NCBI RefSeq assembly: GCF_035984415.1
Contig: NZ_CP130720.1
Coordinates: 7,564,001-7,628,000 of the forward strand
Length of the DNA: 64,000 nucleotides
Source: Streptomyces sp. NBC_01296
Lineage (GTDB): Bacteria; Actinomycetota; Actinomycetes; Streptomycetales; Streptomycetaceae
Direction: 5' to 3'
Below the pieces are notes generated by a model, which did no database searches, was not told where the DNA came from, and saw nothing but the letters and a program-made list of their open reading frames with translations. The translations under genes were made by a program, and so were the position numbers. Shown here in pieces: positions 51,990 to 62,086 of the stretch. Positions within the stretch are counted from its first letter, which is position 1. Each line of letters opens with the position of its first letter.

Positions 51990-53225
51990 GTGGCCGTGAC
52001 GGCAGTGAGTGCGACCCAGGCGGTCGAAGCGGTGTTCCGGATCGAGTCGGCGCGGATCATCGCGGGTGTCGCGCGCATCGTGCGCGATGTCGCAATCGCC
52101 GAGGAGATCGCCCAGGACGCGCTGGTCGCCGCCCTGGAACAGTGGCCGGAGTCGGGTGTCCCGGACAAGCCGGGCGCCTGGCTCATGGCCACCGCCAAAC
52201 ACCGCGCGATCGACCTCGTGCGCCGCAAGGAGACGTACGCCCGCAAGCTCGCCGAGGTCGGCCGGAGCCTGGAGGACGTGCCCCCGCCCGCCGAGCCGGC
52301 GGCCCCGGACGACATCGACGACGACCTGCTGCGGCTGATCTTCACCGCCTGCCATCCCGTCCTGGCCACCGAGGCCCGCATCGCGCTCACCCTGCGCCTG
52401 ATGGGCGGACTGACCACCCAGGAGATCGCCCGCGCCTTCCTGGCCTCGGAGCCGGCCGTCGCCCAGCGCATCGTCCGGGCGAAGCGGGCGCTGGCCAAGG
52501 CGGACGTGCCCTTCGAGGTCCCGTACGGAGCCGACCGCGAGGTGCGGCTCGCCTCGGTCCTGGAGGTCATCTACCTCATCTTCAACGAGGGTTACTCGGC
52601 GACCGCCGGCGACGACCTCGTCCGCCCCGCCCTGTGCGAGGACGCCCTCCGGCTGGCCCGGGTGCTGGCCGCCCTGATGCCCGAGGAGCCCGAGGTGCAC
52701 GGACTGGCGGCCCTGCTGGAGTTCCAGGCCTCCCGGATCTCCGCCCGCACCGGCCCCGACGGCGAGCCCGTACTGCTCGCCGACCAGAACCGGTCCAAGT
52801 GGAACCGGATGCTGATCCGCCGCGGCGCCCTGGCGATGCAGCACGCGGGGAGCGGCCCGTACTCCGTCCAGGCCGCGATCGCCGGCTGCCATGCGGAGGC
52901 GGTCCGCTACGAGGATACGGACTGGGCGACGATCGCCACCCTCTACGGACGGCTCGTCGAGCTGGTCCCGTCACCGGTCGTGGAACTCAACCGGGCGGTC
53001 GCCGTCTCGATGGCCGAGGGCCCGGAAGCGGCGCTCCCGCTGGTCGACGCCCTGGCCGCGGAACCGGCCCTGCGCGCCTACCACCTGCTGCCGAGCGTAC
53101 GGGGCGACCTGCTGGAGCGGCTGGGCCGCCGGGAGGAGGCCCGGGCGGAGTTCGAGCGCGCCGCCTCGCTCACGCGCAACGCACGGGAACGGGCGCTGCT
53201 GCTGGGGCGTGCCGCCCGCGCGTGA
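51990..53225 (+). CDS. ECF42 sigma factor with C-terminal TPR-like extension
   Basis: 411 residues. Sigma2 is at about 15-85 (FRIESARIIAGVARIVRD ... WLMATAKHRAIDLVRRKE) and sigma4 at about 115-180 (TLRLMGGLTTQEIARAFLAS helix-turn-helix). The 220-residue extension contains DWATIATLYGRLVELVPSPVVELNRAVAVS, the marker of ECF42/SigJ-like TPR tails that are needed for activity. No anti-sigma gene is adjacent, as usual for this group. GTG 51990 or 51996 start. It regulates at least the DGPF gene upstream. Confidence 0.93.
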   Translation: MAVTAVSATQAVEAVFRIESARIIAGVARIVRDVAIAEEIAQDALVAALEQWPESGVPDKPGAWLMATAKHRAIDLVRRKETYARKLAEVGRSLEDVPPPAEPAAPDDIDDDLLRLIFTACHPVLATEARIALTLRLMGGLTTQEIARAFLASEPAVAQRIVRAKRALAKADVPFEVPYGADREVRLASVLEVIYLIFNEGYSATAGDDLVRPALCEDALRLARVLAALMPEEPEVHGLAALLEFQASRISARTGPDGEPVLLADQNRSKWNRMLIRRGALAMQHAGSGPYSVQAAIAGCHAEAVRYEDTDWATIATLYGRLVELVPSPVVELNRAVAVSMAEGPEAALPLVDALAAEPALRAYHLLPSVRGDLLERLGRREEARAEFERAASLTRNARERALLLGRAARA

Positions 53226-53244
53226 ACACGGGCGGCCGGCGTAG

Positions 53245-54759
53245 TCAGGAGCGGCGGGCGTACGGGGCCGCGTCGAGCGGGGTGTCGACGGCGCGGCGCG
53301 GCGAGGTCAGCGCGATCGGCCGGCGGAACGCGCCGTGCCGGGCGATCTCCCGGACCGTCTGGCGCAGCGCCTCCTGGAAGTCGTCCATGGTGCGGCGGGC
53401 GGCGGCGGTGTCCACGTAGAGCGAGTTCATGTGCAGGCCCTCCACGTCCCGCTGGAACCAGGAGCAGGCGCCGTTGGCGCGCGCCGACCACACGTGCGAG
53501 GTCGGCCGCCAGTCCTCGTGCCGATCGGCGCCGGGACACTTGCGGACGTCGATGTACGAGAAGAAGTTCACCGGGTACGGCCAGGAGCGGGCGGCGAACT
53601 CGGTGGGCGCCAGCAGCTGCCAGGCCCGGACGAACGGTACGTCGATGTGCTTCATCATCTCGCCGAACCCGGCCCGGACGGCCGCGATGACCTGGGCGAA
53701 GTCGCGGCCGGGCGACGCGTCGAACTCGATGGGCAGGGTGTTGACGAACCAGCCCACCGAGTTCGCCCAGCCGCCCCGGCCGCGCTCGCTGAGCGGCATG
53801 AAGCCCCGGTACACGCCCGGCCCGCCGGCCTCGCGCAGACAGACCGCGACCGCGGCGAGGACTCCCATGAACGGCTTGCCGTCGACGGCCCGGCAGGCCT
53901 TCTCGAACACCTCGGCCTCGGCGGCGTCCAGCAGCGTCGAGGCCTCGTTGACGATCGGGTACATCCGGTCCGGCTCCACGCCGAGCTCGAGCGGGAACCG
54001 GGGGAAGAACTCGCCGCCGCCGCGCGCCATGAACGACTTCCAATAGCCGAGGCGTTCGTCGTCGGCATCGATGGAGAGGTAGCGGCGGCGCTGCTCCTCG
54101 GCGAAGTCGAGGTAGCTCGGCGCCGGCGGCAGATCGATGTCCTCGCCGCGCAGCAGCGCCTCGTACGCGTTCTGCACCTCCTGGACGACGATCGGCATCG
54201 ACAGGCCGTCGCACACGATGTGGTCGAAGGCCAGGTAGACGGTCGCGGAGTCCTCGCGCAGGACGGCGCCCATCGTGAACAGCGGCCAGGAGAGGGTGTC
54301 GATGCTGCGCGTGAACCGCTCGACGAGGAAGGCGCGCAGGGCCTCGGAGGAGTCGAAGGCGGCCACGGGCGCGGAGTCGACTGCGAGTTCGCCGGCGTCG
54401 ATCGGCTCGCACGCCAACTCCCCCGCGAGGCGCCGGAACTCGCACCGCAGCACCTCGTGCCGGCGTACGAAGGCCAGCAGGGCCCGGGTCAGGGCCTGCT
54501 CGTCGAGCGCACCCGCGACCTCGAAGGTGACCGCGACCCAGGACGCCACGGGGTCGTCGGCGCCGCGGCTCTCCTCGGCGACGGTGAAGTGCTTGTCCTG
54601 GTTGAACGAAGCCCTCCTGCCCGCCGCATCGCTCGCTGCACCGCCCGGCGCATCGCCCGTGCCGTCGGCGTCCGCCGCCGCCCCGGCCGTGGACCGCAAC
54701 CGCCACTCGACGACCCGTCCGGGTGCCATGTGGTGCATCTCCAGAGGAAACTGCCGCAT
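53245..54759 (-). CDS. Free-standing condensation-domain protein
   Basis: 504 residues forming one condensation-type domain: the core motif reads AFDHIVCDGLS (HxxxDG intact, first His of HHxxxDG replaced by Asp), preceded by a two-lobed N-terminal half and followed by NSVGWFVNTLPIEF and PVNFFSYIDVR, matching C4-C5 regions. No adenylation or carrier domain is present, as in PapA-type acyltransferases. It is the last gene of the block that starts with the FtsX permeases, 93 bp after the ATPase, on the same strand. Confidence 0.85.
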   Translation of the reverse strand: MRQFPLEMHHMAPGRVVEWRLRSTAGAAADADGTGDAPGGAASDAAGRRASFNQDKHFTVAEESRGADDPVASWVAVTFEVAGALDEQALTRALLAFVRRHEVLRCEFRRLAGELACEPIDAGELAVDSAPVAAFDSSEALRAFLVERFTRSIDTLSWPLFTMGAVLREDSATVYLAFDHIVCDGLSMPIVVQEVQNAYEALLRGEDIDLPPAPSYLDFAEEQRRRYLSIDADDERLGYWKSFMARGGGEFFPRFPLELGVEPDRMYPIVNEASTLLDAAEAEVFEKACRAVDGKPFMGVLAAVAVCLREAGGPGVYRGFMPLSERGRGGWANSVGWFVNTLPIEFDASPGRDFAQVIAAVRAGFGEMMKHIDVPFVRAWQLLAPTEFAARSWPYPVNFFSYIDVRKCPGADRHEDWRPTSHVWSARANGACSWFQRDVEGLHMNSLYVDTAAARRTMDDFQEALRQTVREIARHGAFRRPIALTSPRRAVDTPLDAAPYARRS

Positions 54760-54852
54760 TCCGTCATCCCTTCGCCCCCAGAGTCAACCCCGAGCCCCTA
54801 ACGACACCCGCCCCACGGAAGTGACGCCCGGGTCGGGACGGCCGACCCCGGC

Positions 54853-55818
54853 TCAGGCCGGGTCCTGCGCGGAGTCGGGGCGGATCTCGATGTGGTCCGG
54901 GGCCAGGTCGACCGCCACGCGGTGCTCCATGCCCAGGGCCTCCAGGAACTTGTACGGGAGCTGCACGCGGCCGGTCCGGTCCAGCATCACGTACTCGCGC
55001 TCGCTCACCGACTCCGCGCCGTGCTCGTCCGTGACCGTGCGCCGCAGCACCTCGCTGCTGGTGCGGCCGTCGCGGATGGCCACCGTGCGGCGGACCTCGC
55101 CCGCGACGAGCGGGTCGTGCGTCACGATGACGACCGTGGCGCCGAGCTCCCGGTTCACGGTGCGGAACGCCTCGAAGATCGCGGCGCCGGTCTCGGAGTC
55201 GAGCTCGCCGGTGGGCTCGTCCGCGAGCAGGACCGGCGGGTTGTTGGCCATGGCGACGGCGACGGCCACGCGCTGCTGCTCGCCGCCGGACAGCTGGGCG
55301 GGGCGGCGGTCGGCGAGGTGGCCGATCCCGAGTGCTTCGAGGAGGTCCGCGACCCGGGCGGCATGGCGTTTCCCCGCACCGCGCCCCGCAGGTCCCTTCA
55401 ACTGGAGTGGCACCGCGATGTTCTGAGCTGCCGTCAGGAACGGCAGGAGGTTGCGGGCGGTCTGCTGCCAGACGAACCCGACCGCCTCGCGGCGGTAGCG
55501 CAGGGTGTCCTTCGCGGACATCTCCAGCAGGTTGTAGCCGCCGACGGTCGCGGTGCCCGCGGTGGGCACGTCCAAGCCCGCCAGGATGTTGAGCAGGGTG
55601 GACTTGCCGCTGCCGGAGGCGCCCACGAGGGCCACCAGATCCCCCTGGGCGACGGTCAGTTCCAGCCCCTGCAGGGCCTGGACCTCGATGCCGTCGCTGC
55701 TGAAGATCCGGACCAGACGCTCGCAGGCGATGGCCGTGTCCGCCCCGATGCTCCGGGGCTCGGCGGCGGCCAGGGCCTGCCGGCGCAGCTCTTCGTAGGT
55801 CGGCTGGTCGCTGTTCAA
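54853..55818 (-). CDS. MacB/LolD-type ABC ATPase with AbrB-like C-terminal tail
   Basis: 321 residues. Walker A GASGSGKS, Q-loop FVWQQTARNLLPF, signature LSGGEQQR and Walker B VLLADEPTGELDS make a normal ATPase up to about residue 250. The extra tail (SEREYVMLDRTGRVQLPYKF then LGMEHRVAVDLAPDHIEIRP) resembles an AbrB/SpoVT swapped-hairpin element. The start is TTG 55818, overlapping the permease stop as TTGA; no ATG or GTG is suitably placed. Works with the two FtsX-like permeases upstream. Confidence 0.85.
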   Translation of the reverse strand: MNSDQPTYEELRRQALAAAEPRSIGADTAIACERLVRIFSSDGIEVQALQGLELTVAQGDLVALVGASGSGKSTLLNILAGLDVPTAGTATVGGYNLLEMSAKDTLRYRREAVGFVWQQTARNLLPFLTAAQNIAVPLQLKGPAGRGAGKRHAARVADLLEALGIGHLADRRPAQLSGGEQQRVAVAVAMANNPPVLLADEPTGELDSETGAAIFEAFRTVNRELGATVVIVTHDPLVAGEVRRTVAIRDGRTSSEVLRRTVTDEHGAESVSEREYVMLDRTGRVQLPYKFLEALGMEHRVAVDLAPDHIEIRPDSAQDPA

Positions 55819-58610
55819 CGCTGGTCTCCCGCTCTCAACTCGGTGGTGATCTGGCGCCGCCCGGTCACGGCAGCCTCGGTGAGCACGGCCGCCGCGACCA
55901 GCCCGGCCAGGATCAGGGCCTGCGCCAGTACGGGCCACAGGGCCGGCCGTACACCGGTGTGCGCGTGCGAGCCGACCAGCGCGGACAGGTCCACGGCCGG
56001 CCCCAGCAGGGCCACGGCGGCCGCCGCGACCAGGGCGCCGCCCAGTGCGGCGGCCAGGGCCTGGGGCAGCGCCTCCGTCAGGATCAACGCCATGCCCTGC
56101 CGGGGACGCAGGCCCATGGTCCGCAACCGCGCGAGCAGCGCGGTCCGTTCGGGCGCGGCCCGGACCATGGTGAGCAGGACGGCCAACAGGGCGAGGCCCC
56201 CCGCGCCGGCCACCGACGCCCAGAACAGCCGGGCCGCCGAGCGCCCCAGCGGGTCGCGCGCCAGCCGGGCGCTCTCGTCGGCGCCGGTGTGCACGGCCCA
56301 GCCCGCGAAGGTGGGGCTCCTGGGCACGGCGCGGACCAGCTCGTCCAGCGCGGCCTTGTCGGGGGAGCCGAGGGCGAACCACCGGGTCGGGTGCGTCGTC
56401 TGGGCGACCGCCGCCGTGGCCGGGCCGGCCGGCAGGACGAGGAAGGAGCCGCCGACGCCCGGCAGGGCGGGCGTGCCCTCGACCACGCCCGCCCCCTTCA
56501 CCGGCAACGCCCCGGCGTTGTCCAGGCGCAGCTCGTGCGGGCCGGACCCGGCCAGCCGGGCGAAGTCACGGCTGAACAGCGCGGGTACGGGCGTGCCGGC
56601 AGCGCCCGGGGCCAGCAGGGCCGGGTCGAACTCGCCCCACCCCACGGCCCGGGCCAGCTGCGCGTACGTCACCGGGTCGGCGACGACCACCCGCACCTTG
56701 GTCGACCCCTGGTCGGTGCCGAACACGAACGCGTCGTCGTCCGTCCACACCGGTACGGACAGCCGCACCCCGGGCAGCGCGGCGGCGGCCTCGAGGAAGG
56801 ACTCCGGCAGGATCTCCCCGTAGGGTGCGGTGACCTGCGCGTCGCCGCCCACGTTCACCCGCGCCACCTCGGTCCTGGCGCTGTCCACGGTGGCGAGGAC
56901 GGCGGCCCCGAACCCTCCCGTGGTGATCGCGAGCAGCAGGGCGACCACCGGCAGTACGGAAGGGCGGCGCCGGCCGCCGGTGCCGCGTGCGGCCCGGGCC
57001 AGCCCGAGGAAGCCGATGAGTCCGGACCGCCGCCCGGCGAGCCAGGCCAGCGCTCCGACGAGGGCGGGTACGAGCCGTGCCAGCACCAGGCCGCCGCACA
57101 GGGCGAGCAGCAGCGGGGCGGCGACCAGCAGCGGGTCCACGCCCTCCCCGGCCGGGGCGACCCCGCGCAGCCGGACCTCGAACACGGCGGCGGCTGTCGT
57201 GACGAGGACGAGCAGCTCGCCGGCCAGCCGGCGCCGGGGGCGCGGGCCGCGCCGCGCGGACAGCACCACGGCGGCCCGTACGGGGAAGGCGAGCAGCGCG
57301 AACAGCGCGGCGGCCGACGCGGCGAGCAGGGTGGCCGTCCACCGCGGGGTCGGCAGCAGCAGTACGGCCAGCGCGGTCGCGAGCGCGGCGGCCGGCAGGA
57401 CGGTGACCGCGCCCTCGCCGAGCAGGCGGAGCAGGATGCCCCGGCGCGACCCGCCGCGGGCGTGCAGGAGCCGCAGCTCGGTCTCGCGCCGGTCCCCGGT
57501 GAGCGCGCCGGCCAGGCAGAACACCACGACGGCCACCCCGGCGACCCCAGCCGGGCCGATCGCGGCGAGCGGCGCGGCGGCCGACTCCCGGGCCCGGGCC
57601 TGGGTGAAGAGCGCCGGCAGCCCGGAACTGATCTGCAGCCGGGGCCGGCCCGTGGCCTGCGCCAGGTCGGTGGCGGTCTGCCCGGCCGCATATGCCGCGA
57701 TCTGGTGCCCGACGGCGGCCAGTCGATCCGCCCGGAGCACGTCCGTGTCCACCGGGAGCCGCCAGAACTCCTCGGCCTTCCCGCCCCACGCGCCGAGCCG
57801 GCCGAGCGCGTCCGGCCCGACGAGGGCGGCGGCCTCCCAGTACATCTCCGGCAGGCGCGCGCGGGTGTAGCGCTGACAGGCGTGGGTGGGGCAGGGCAGG
57901 TCGGTCCAGAAGACGTCCGCCTCGTCGTGCGCGGCGTAGAGGCCGACGACTTCGGCGCTCATGGCGTCCGAGGTGCCGGAGGAGCTCCGCAGCACCGTGC
58001 CGACCTTGGCACCGAGGGTCTGCGCAGTCTGTTGCGGCAGCGCGACGGGGACCGGGCCGTCGGGCGTCCCGCCGCCCGGCCAGCGCCCCTCCACCAGGCG
58101 TACGTGCTCCTCGGCCCCGTGCACGTGCATCAGGTGGAGGATCGGCGAAACTTTTTCGGGCCGGGCCAGTTCGGGATTGTCGAGGGAGCGCGGCTTGACG
58201 CCCCGGGCGCCGTACACCGGCCCGCTCGGCGCGATGCCGTATCCGGGGCCGGTGCGGGCGAGCAGGGCGGCCAGCGCCGTGTCCAGGCCCTCGGGGCTCT
58301 GCGGCCCGTCCTGCGCGGGGGAGGTGACCAGCACGCTCGTCGCGCTCGCGCCGCGGTCGTGCAGGAAGGAGCGCAGCCCCTGATCGGCGCCGCGGTCCAT
58401 GGCGCGCGGCAGGGCGGCCGACAGCAGCACGGTGACGAAGGCCAGCGCGGCGGCGAGCAGGGCGGTCAGCGGCGCCGCACTCAGCCGGGTGCGCACCCAC
58501 GGCGCCGGGCGGATGGCGGACCCGGGCGGGGTGCCGGGCCGGGCGCCAGGCGGGGAATCGGGCGGGGAATCGGGCGCCGTGCCGGCGTCCGGCGTGGCCG
58601 GGCTGGTCAT
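55815..58610 (-). CDS. Giant FtsX-like ABC permease
   Basis: 931 residues. After a Pro/Ser-rich cytosolic head it has a first membrane helix (LTALLAAALAFVTVLLSAAL), a large extracellular domain, an FtsX core of three helices (about 350-440), a second extracellular domain and a last FtsX core near the C-terminus (LALLAVLLTMVRAA, VVAAAAVALLGP-type segments). ATG 58610 overlaps the preceding permease stop (ATGA). Belongs to the tandem FtsX systems of actinobacteria; cargo unknown. Confidence 0.85.
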   Translation of the reverse strand: MTSPATPDAGTAPDSPPDSPPGARPGTPPGSAIRPAPWVRTRLSAAPLTALLAAALAFVTVLLSAALPRAMDRGADQGLRSFLHDRGASATSVLVTSPAQDGPQSPEGLDTALAALLARTGPGYGIAPSGPVYGARGVKPRSLDNPELARPEKVSPILHLMHVHGAEEHVRLVEGRWPGGGTPDGPVPVALPQQTAQTLGAKVGTVLRSSSGTSDAMSAEVVGLYAAHDEADVFWTDLPCPTHACQRYTRARLPEMYWEAAALVGPDALGRLGAWGGKAEEFWRLPVDTDVLRADRLAAVGHQIAAYAAGQTATDLAQATGRPRLQISSGLPALFTQARARESAAAPLAAIGPAGVAGVAVVVFCLAGALTGDRRETELRLLHARGGSRRGILLRLLGEGAVTVLPAAALATALAVLLLPTPRWTATLLAASAAALFALLAFPVRAAVVLSARRGPRPRRRLAGELLVLVTTAAAVFEVRLRGVAPAGEGVDPLLVAAPLLLALCGGLVLARLVPALVGALAWLAGRRSGLIGFLGLARAARGTGGRRRPSVLPVVALLLAITTGGFGAAVLATVDSARTEVARVNVGGDAQVTAPYGEILPESFLEAAAALPGVRLSVPVWTDDDAFVFGTDQGSTKVRVVVADPVTYAQLARAVGWGEFDPALLAPGAAGTPVPALFSRDFARLAGSGPHELRLDNAGALPVKGAGVVEGTPALPGVGGSFLVLPAGPATAAVAQTTHPTRWFALGSPDKAALDELVRAVPRSPTFAGWAVHTGADESARLARDPLGRSAARLFWASVAGAGGLALLAVLLTMVRAAPERTALLARLRTMGLRPRQGMALILTEALPQALAAALGGALVAAAAVALLGPAVDLSALVGSHAHTGVRPALWPVLAQALILAGLVAAAVLTEAAVTGRRQITTELRAGDQR

Positions 58611-61600
58611 ATCTCCTCCACGTACCGCAGCCGGGCGGCTGTGCTCCGGGCGTTCTGGTCACGCCGGCCGCCGGCCAGAGCCGACAGCAGCGGCAGCACG
58701 GCGATCGCGACGGCCAGCAGCAGCGTGCGGCCGTCCGGCAGATCAACCACCACGGTCGGCAGCGGGCGGCGGCCGGCCGGTGTCAGCACCATCAGCGGCA
58801 CGACCAGGTGCACGATCGCGGCGCCCAGCCCCACGCCCACGGCGCTGCCGAGGCCGACCAGGAGCAGACTCTCGGCGGCAGCCGTGCGGGCCAGGCTCCG
58901 CCGGGGCGCACCGAGGGCCGACAGCACGGTGAACTCCCGGGTCCGCTCCCGTGCGGCTGCCGCGGACGAGGCCGCGAAGCCGATCGCGGCCAGGACCGCA
59001 CAGGCGACGGCGAGGGCGGCCAGCGCGCTCTGCGGGCCCGCGCTCAGCGGATCGTCGAGCAGTTCCGCGGCCACCTCCTCGCGCAGCTGCACCTTCTGCA
59101 GGCCGGCGCCGGAGCGCAGTTCGGCGGCCGCCCGCGCAGGGCGCGGATCGTCGGCGGAGGCCGCCGGCAGCCACCATTCGGTGGGCGGTGGGAGCGCGCG
59201 CCCGTTCTCCGCAGCGAACATCCGGCCCAGGGCGGCCAGATCGAAGGCCAGCGCGGTGTCTCCGGCCACGGGCAGCGAGCTCACGGCCGCGGTCACCCGG
59301 ACCCGCAGGGCCGAGACGCCGAACCGGACGGGGATCGTATCGCCCACCTTCGCTCCCACGGCGTCGAGGTAGCCGGGCGTGGCGATGCCGGGGAGCTCGC
59401 GGGCGGCCGGCGGCACGGCGGCGGGGGTCAGCATGATGTCGGCGCGGCCCACGGCGTCGGCCCCGCCGCGGTAGCTCATCCGCAGCAGCTCCGAGCCGTC
59501 GGTGGCGCCCGGCAACTGCACGGCGGCGGCCCCGTCCTTGAGGGCCGGCGCCGACAGCTTCCAGCCGGCCGTCGCGGACGGGGGGACGGGGACGGCCGCG
59601 CCGCTCGCCGTGTCGGAGGCGGAGATCCGGCGGACGGCCAGCTCTCCGGCGGACACCCGGAACCCCCCGGGTTCCGGCATGATGGCGGAGTATCCGACCG
59701 CCATGCCGACGAGGCTCAGCGGCGCGGCGGCCGAGCCGACGGGGGCATCGGTCAGGGCGCCCAGATCCGCGGAGAGGGTGGCCTCGCCGTCGGCGGGGAT
59801 CGTCATCATCGGTGTCCGGAAGGTCAGGCCGAACCGGTCGCGCAGCAGCAGCGAGATGCCGGGGTTGCCGCCTTGGTGCCCGTGCAGCGCCACGTCGACG
59901 TCGATCCGCACGGGTGTGCCGGGCAGTACGACACCGCCGGCAGCGGGCGTGCCCGCGTCGAGGGCGAGCGGGGTGAACAGTTCGGCCATCGGGCGCCCGT
60001 CGCGCAGATCGGCCCGCAGCGGCACCCGTTCCGCCACGGCCCCGGCGTCCAGCGCGAGCAACTCCGCGGCAGTACCGCCCACCAGCTCCTGCTGCTCGCG
60101 GATCACCGGGATCACCCGCTCGCCGCCCGGGAGGGCCGAGTACCGTCCGCCCTGGCCCATGGCCGACAGATCGGCCCCGGAGATCCGCAGCCCGCCCGCG
60201 GTGGCGAACTCGGCCTGGTCGCGCTGGGAGGCGGACCACGCGCTGTGCTGGCCGAGGGCCAGCACCCCGCTGGAGACGGCGAGGACGAGGAGCAGCACCG
60301 GCCCGGTGGCGCGACCGGGCCGCCGGGCGAGCCGCCAGCCGACCAGCGCCGGGCCGAGGCCGCGCCCGCGCGCCGCCAGCCGCCCGCCCAGCCGGGCGGC
60401 GGCGAACGGCAGCAGCCGCAGCACCAGCAGGGTGCCGGCGCACAGCGCGAGGCTCGGCGCGGCGACCAGCACCGGGTCGATGCCCAGAGCGCCGGACGCG
60501 CCGGACGCGCCGGACGCGCCGGACGCGCCGGAACCCCCGGGCCCGGCGTCGCCGTAGCGGGACAGCTGCTGGTACGCGAGGACGGCCAGCGCCACCAGCG
60601 CCAGGTCCGCCCCGGAACGGGTGGCGCGCGCGGTGAGCAGCTGCCGGCCGCGCGTACGGCGCAGGGCCGCGGCCGCCGCGCCGCGCAGTACGGCGGGCAG
60701 CGCGGTCAGCAGGACACAGGCGAGGGCGCAGCCCGCCGCGACCGGCCACAGCAGCCAGGTCCCGGAGTTGTCCAGCGGCACCCGGGACAGCGGGCCGAAA
60801 CCTGCGAGCAGCCGCAGCAGCGGAGGCGTGAGCAGCGGTGCGAGGACGGCGGCCGGCAGCGCGAGCAGCAGGCCTTCCGCCGCGGTGAGGGCTCCGACGC
60901 GGCGCCGGGAGGCCCCGCGTGCGGCGAGCAGCAGGCGCTCGGTCTCCTGCCGGTCCGTCAGGAGGTGGGAGACGAGCAGCAGTGCGGCCGCGGCCAGGAC
61001 GGTGAGCTGCAGTGCGCCGACCAGCAGGGTGGAGCGGGCGACGAGCATCCCGGACTCCAGTTCGCCCAGCAGCTGCGGCAGTTCGGTCCTGGCGTGCAGC
61101 CCCGAGGCGCCGGCGAGGGCGTCCGCCGCACCGACGGCGCGGGCCCGCAGCGCCTCGGTCTCGGCGACGCGGACGGTGGCGAAGTCGGCGGTGAGGAGGC
61201 AGTCGCGGCCGTTCTGCACGATCCCGCCGGCGCCGAAGACGGTGTCGTCCACGAGCAGCGGTCCGTACGTGGTGAAACTTCCGACCTGGAACTCCCGGCC
61301 GCCGAGCGGGTCGAGCCGCCAGTACGCGGCGTCGGGGTCGGCCGCCCGGTACACGCCCGTGATCACCACGGTGAGCGGGGCGCCGCCGTACCGGTCGTCG
61401 AGGCGCACCTCGGCGGGAAGCGCGCTCGGCGCCAGCCCGAGCCGGGTCAGCGCCGCCTGCGGGACGGCCGCCTGCACCCGGCCGCCCGGCGCGGCGGCCG
61501 GCTCGGGCCACTGCCCGGAGACCAGGCGTACGCGGTCCCGGGCGAGCGCCGCGAGCAGGGTCAGGTCGGCGTCCCGGCCGGGGGCGCGGACGCCGGGCAG

Positions 61601-61906
61601 CCCGTACGAGCGGCTGCGCGCCACGCTCTCGACGGTGACCGGAAGCCGGCCGAACACCTCGGCGGAGAAGGCCCGTACGGCCTCGTCGTCCTTGCTGCGC
61701 GCGGCCGCCGGATGCTCGCCGGCGACCAGGACGGTGGTCCGGGTCTGGCCCGGTGCCTGGAGCGCCCGGCGCAGCCCCGCCTCGCCCACGCTGCGGTGGA
61801 ACGCGAGCAGTGCGGTCAGCACGGTCGTGGTGATCAGTACGGTCAGCAGTACGGCGGCGGCGAGCGGCAGGCGCCCCCGGAGCCGGCGCACGACGAAGCC
61901 GAGCAT
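58607..61906 (-). CDS. Giant FtsX-like ABC permease
   Basis: 1099 residues with the same layout: N-terminal helix PLAAAVLLTVLITTTVLTALLA, extracellular domain, FtsX core (LTVLAAAALLLVSHLLTD, then LLLALPAAVLAPLLTPPLLRL), a GASGASGASGASGA run coded by 9-bp repeats near 60490-60535, a second extracellular domain and a terminal FtsX core (ALAVACAVLAAIGFAAS). First gene of the minus-strand block; divergent from a second ATPase gene at 62087. Probably pairs with the 55815 permease as a heterodimer. Confidence 0.85.
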   Translation of the reverse strand: MLGFVVRRLRGRLPLAAAVLLTVLITTTVLTALLAFHRSVGEAGLRRALQAPGQTRTTVLVAGEHPAAARSKDDEAVRAFSAEVFGRLPVTVESVARSRSYGLPGVRAPGRDADLTLLAALARDRVRLVSGQWPEPAAAPGGRVQAAVPQAALTRLGLAPSALPAEVRLDDRYGGAPLTVVITGVYRAADPDAAYWRLDPLGGREFQVGSFTTYGPLLVDDTVFGAGGIVQNGRDCLLTADFATVRVAETEALRARAVGAADALAGASGLHARTELPQLLGELESGMLVARSTLLVGALQLTVLAAAALLLVSHLLTDRQETERLLLAARGASRRRVGALTAAEGLLLALPAAVLAPLLTPPLLRLLAGFGPLSRVPLDNSGTWLLWPVAAGCALACVLLTALPAVLRGAAAAALRRTRGRQLLTARATRSGADLALVALAVLAYQQLSRYGDAGPGGSGASGASGASGASGALGIDPVLVAAPSLALCAGTLLVLRLLPFAAARLGGRLAARGRGLGPALVGWRLARRPGRATGPVLLLVLAVSSGVLALGQHSAWSASQRDQAEFATAGGLRISGADLSAMGQGGRYSALPGGERVIPVIREQQELVGGTAAELLALDAGAVAERVPLRADLRDGRPMAELFTPLALDAGTPAAGGVVLPGTPVRIDVDVALHGHQGGNPGISLLLRDRFGLTFRTPMMTIPADGEATLSADLGALTDAPVGSAAAPLSLVGMAVGYSAIMPEPGGFRVSAGELAVRRISASDTASGAAVPVPPSATAGWKLSAPALKDGAAAVQLPGATDGSELLRMSYRGGADAVGRADIMLTPAAVPPAARELPGIATPGYLDAVGAKVGDTIPVRFGVSALRVRVTAAVSSLPVAGDTALAFDLAALGRMFAAENGRALPPPTEWWLPAASADDPRPARAAAELRSGAGLQKVQLREEVAAELLDDPLSAGPQSALAALAVACAVLAAIGFAASSAAAARERTREFTVLSALGAPRRSLARTAAAESLLLVGLGSAVGVGLGAAIVHLVVPLMVLTPAGRRPLPTVVVDLPDGRTLLLAVAIAVLPLLSALAGGRRDQNARSTAARLRYVEEI

Positions 61907-61965
61907 GTGCCGTTTTCCTCCCCCATCCGGACCGTTGGCACCGGATAGCGGACGATGCTGTCAGA

Positions 61966-62033
61966 TTCGAATGCAGAGCGGAAGGGACCGGAAGGGGCTT
62001 GCGTGAATGATGTGACGGATGAGCAAATTCGAA
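61966..62033. promoter_or_regulatory. Two TTCGAA palindromes between divergent ABC genes
   Basis: GATTCGAATGC (61964-61974) and AATTCGAAAGG (62026-62036) each centre on TTCGAA, 62 bp apart, in the AT-richer part of the 180-bp gap between the permease and the divergent ATPase gene. They may be operator half sites. The gap also contains alternative starts for the ATPase (62042). Confidence 0.25.
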
Positions 62034-62086
62034 AGGACGGGATGTCAGACGGTGCCCGCCGGGCCGATTCCAGGGGGATCCAGACC

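Noticed and set aside
45426..54759. A biosynthetic gene cluster formed by the BtrH-like, P450, ferredoxin and condensation genes
   Set aside because: They are spread over several operons separated by housekeeping-type genes (DyP, ECF42, DoxX); no carrier protein, adenylation or aminoglycoside genes are present.
55959..59372. Plus-strand frame of 1137 codons
   Set aside because: Antisense shadow of the two FtsX permeases; composition (Arg/Gly/Gln-rich, no domains) is that of a GC-biased complement.
58808..61948. Plus-strand frame of 1046 codons
   Set aside because: Same reason; the minus strand has a clear membrane protein here.
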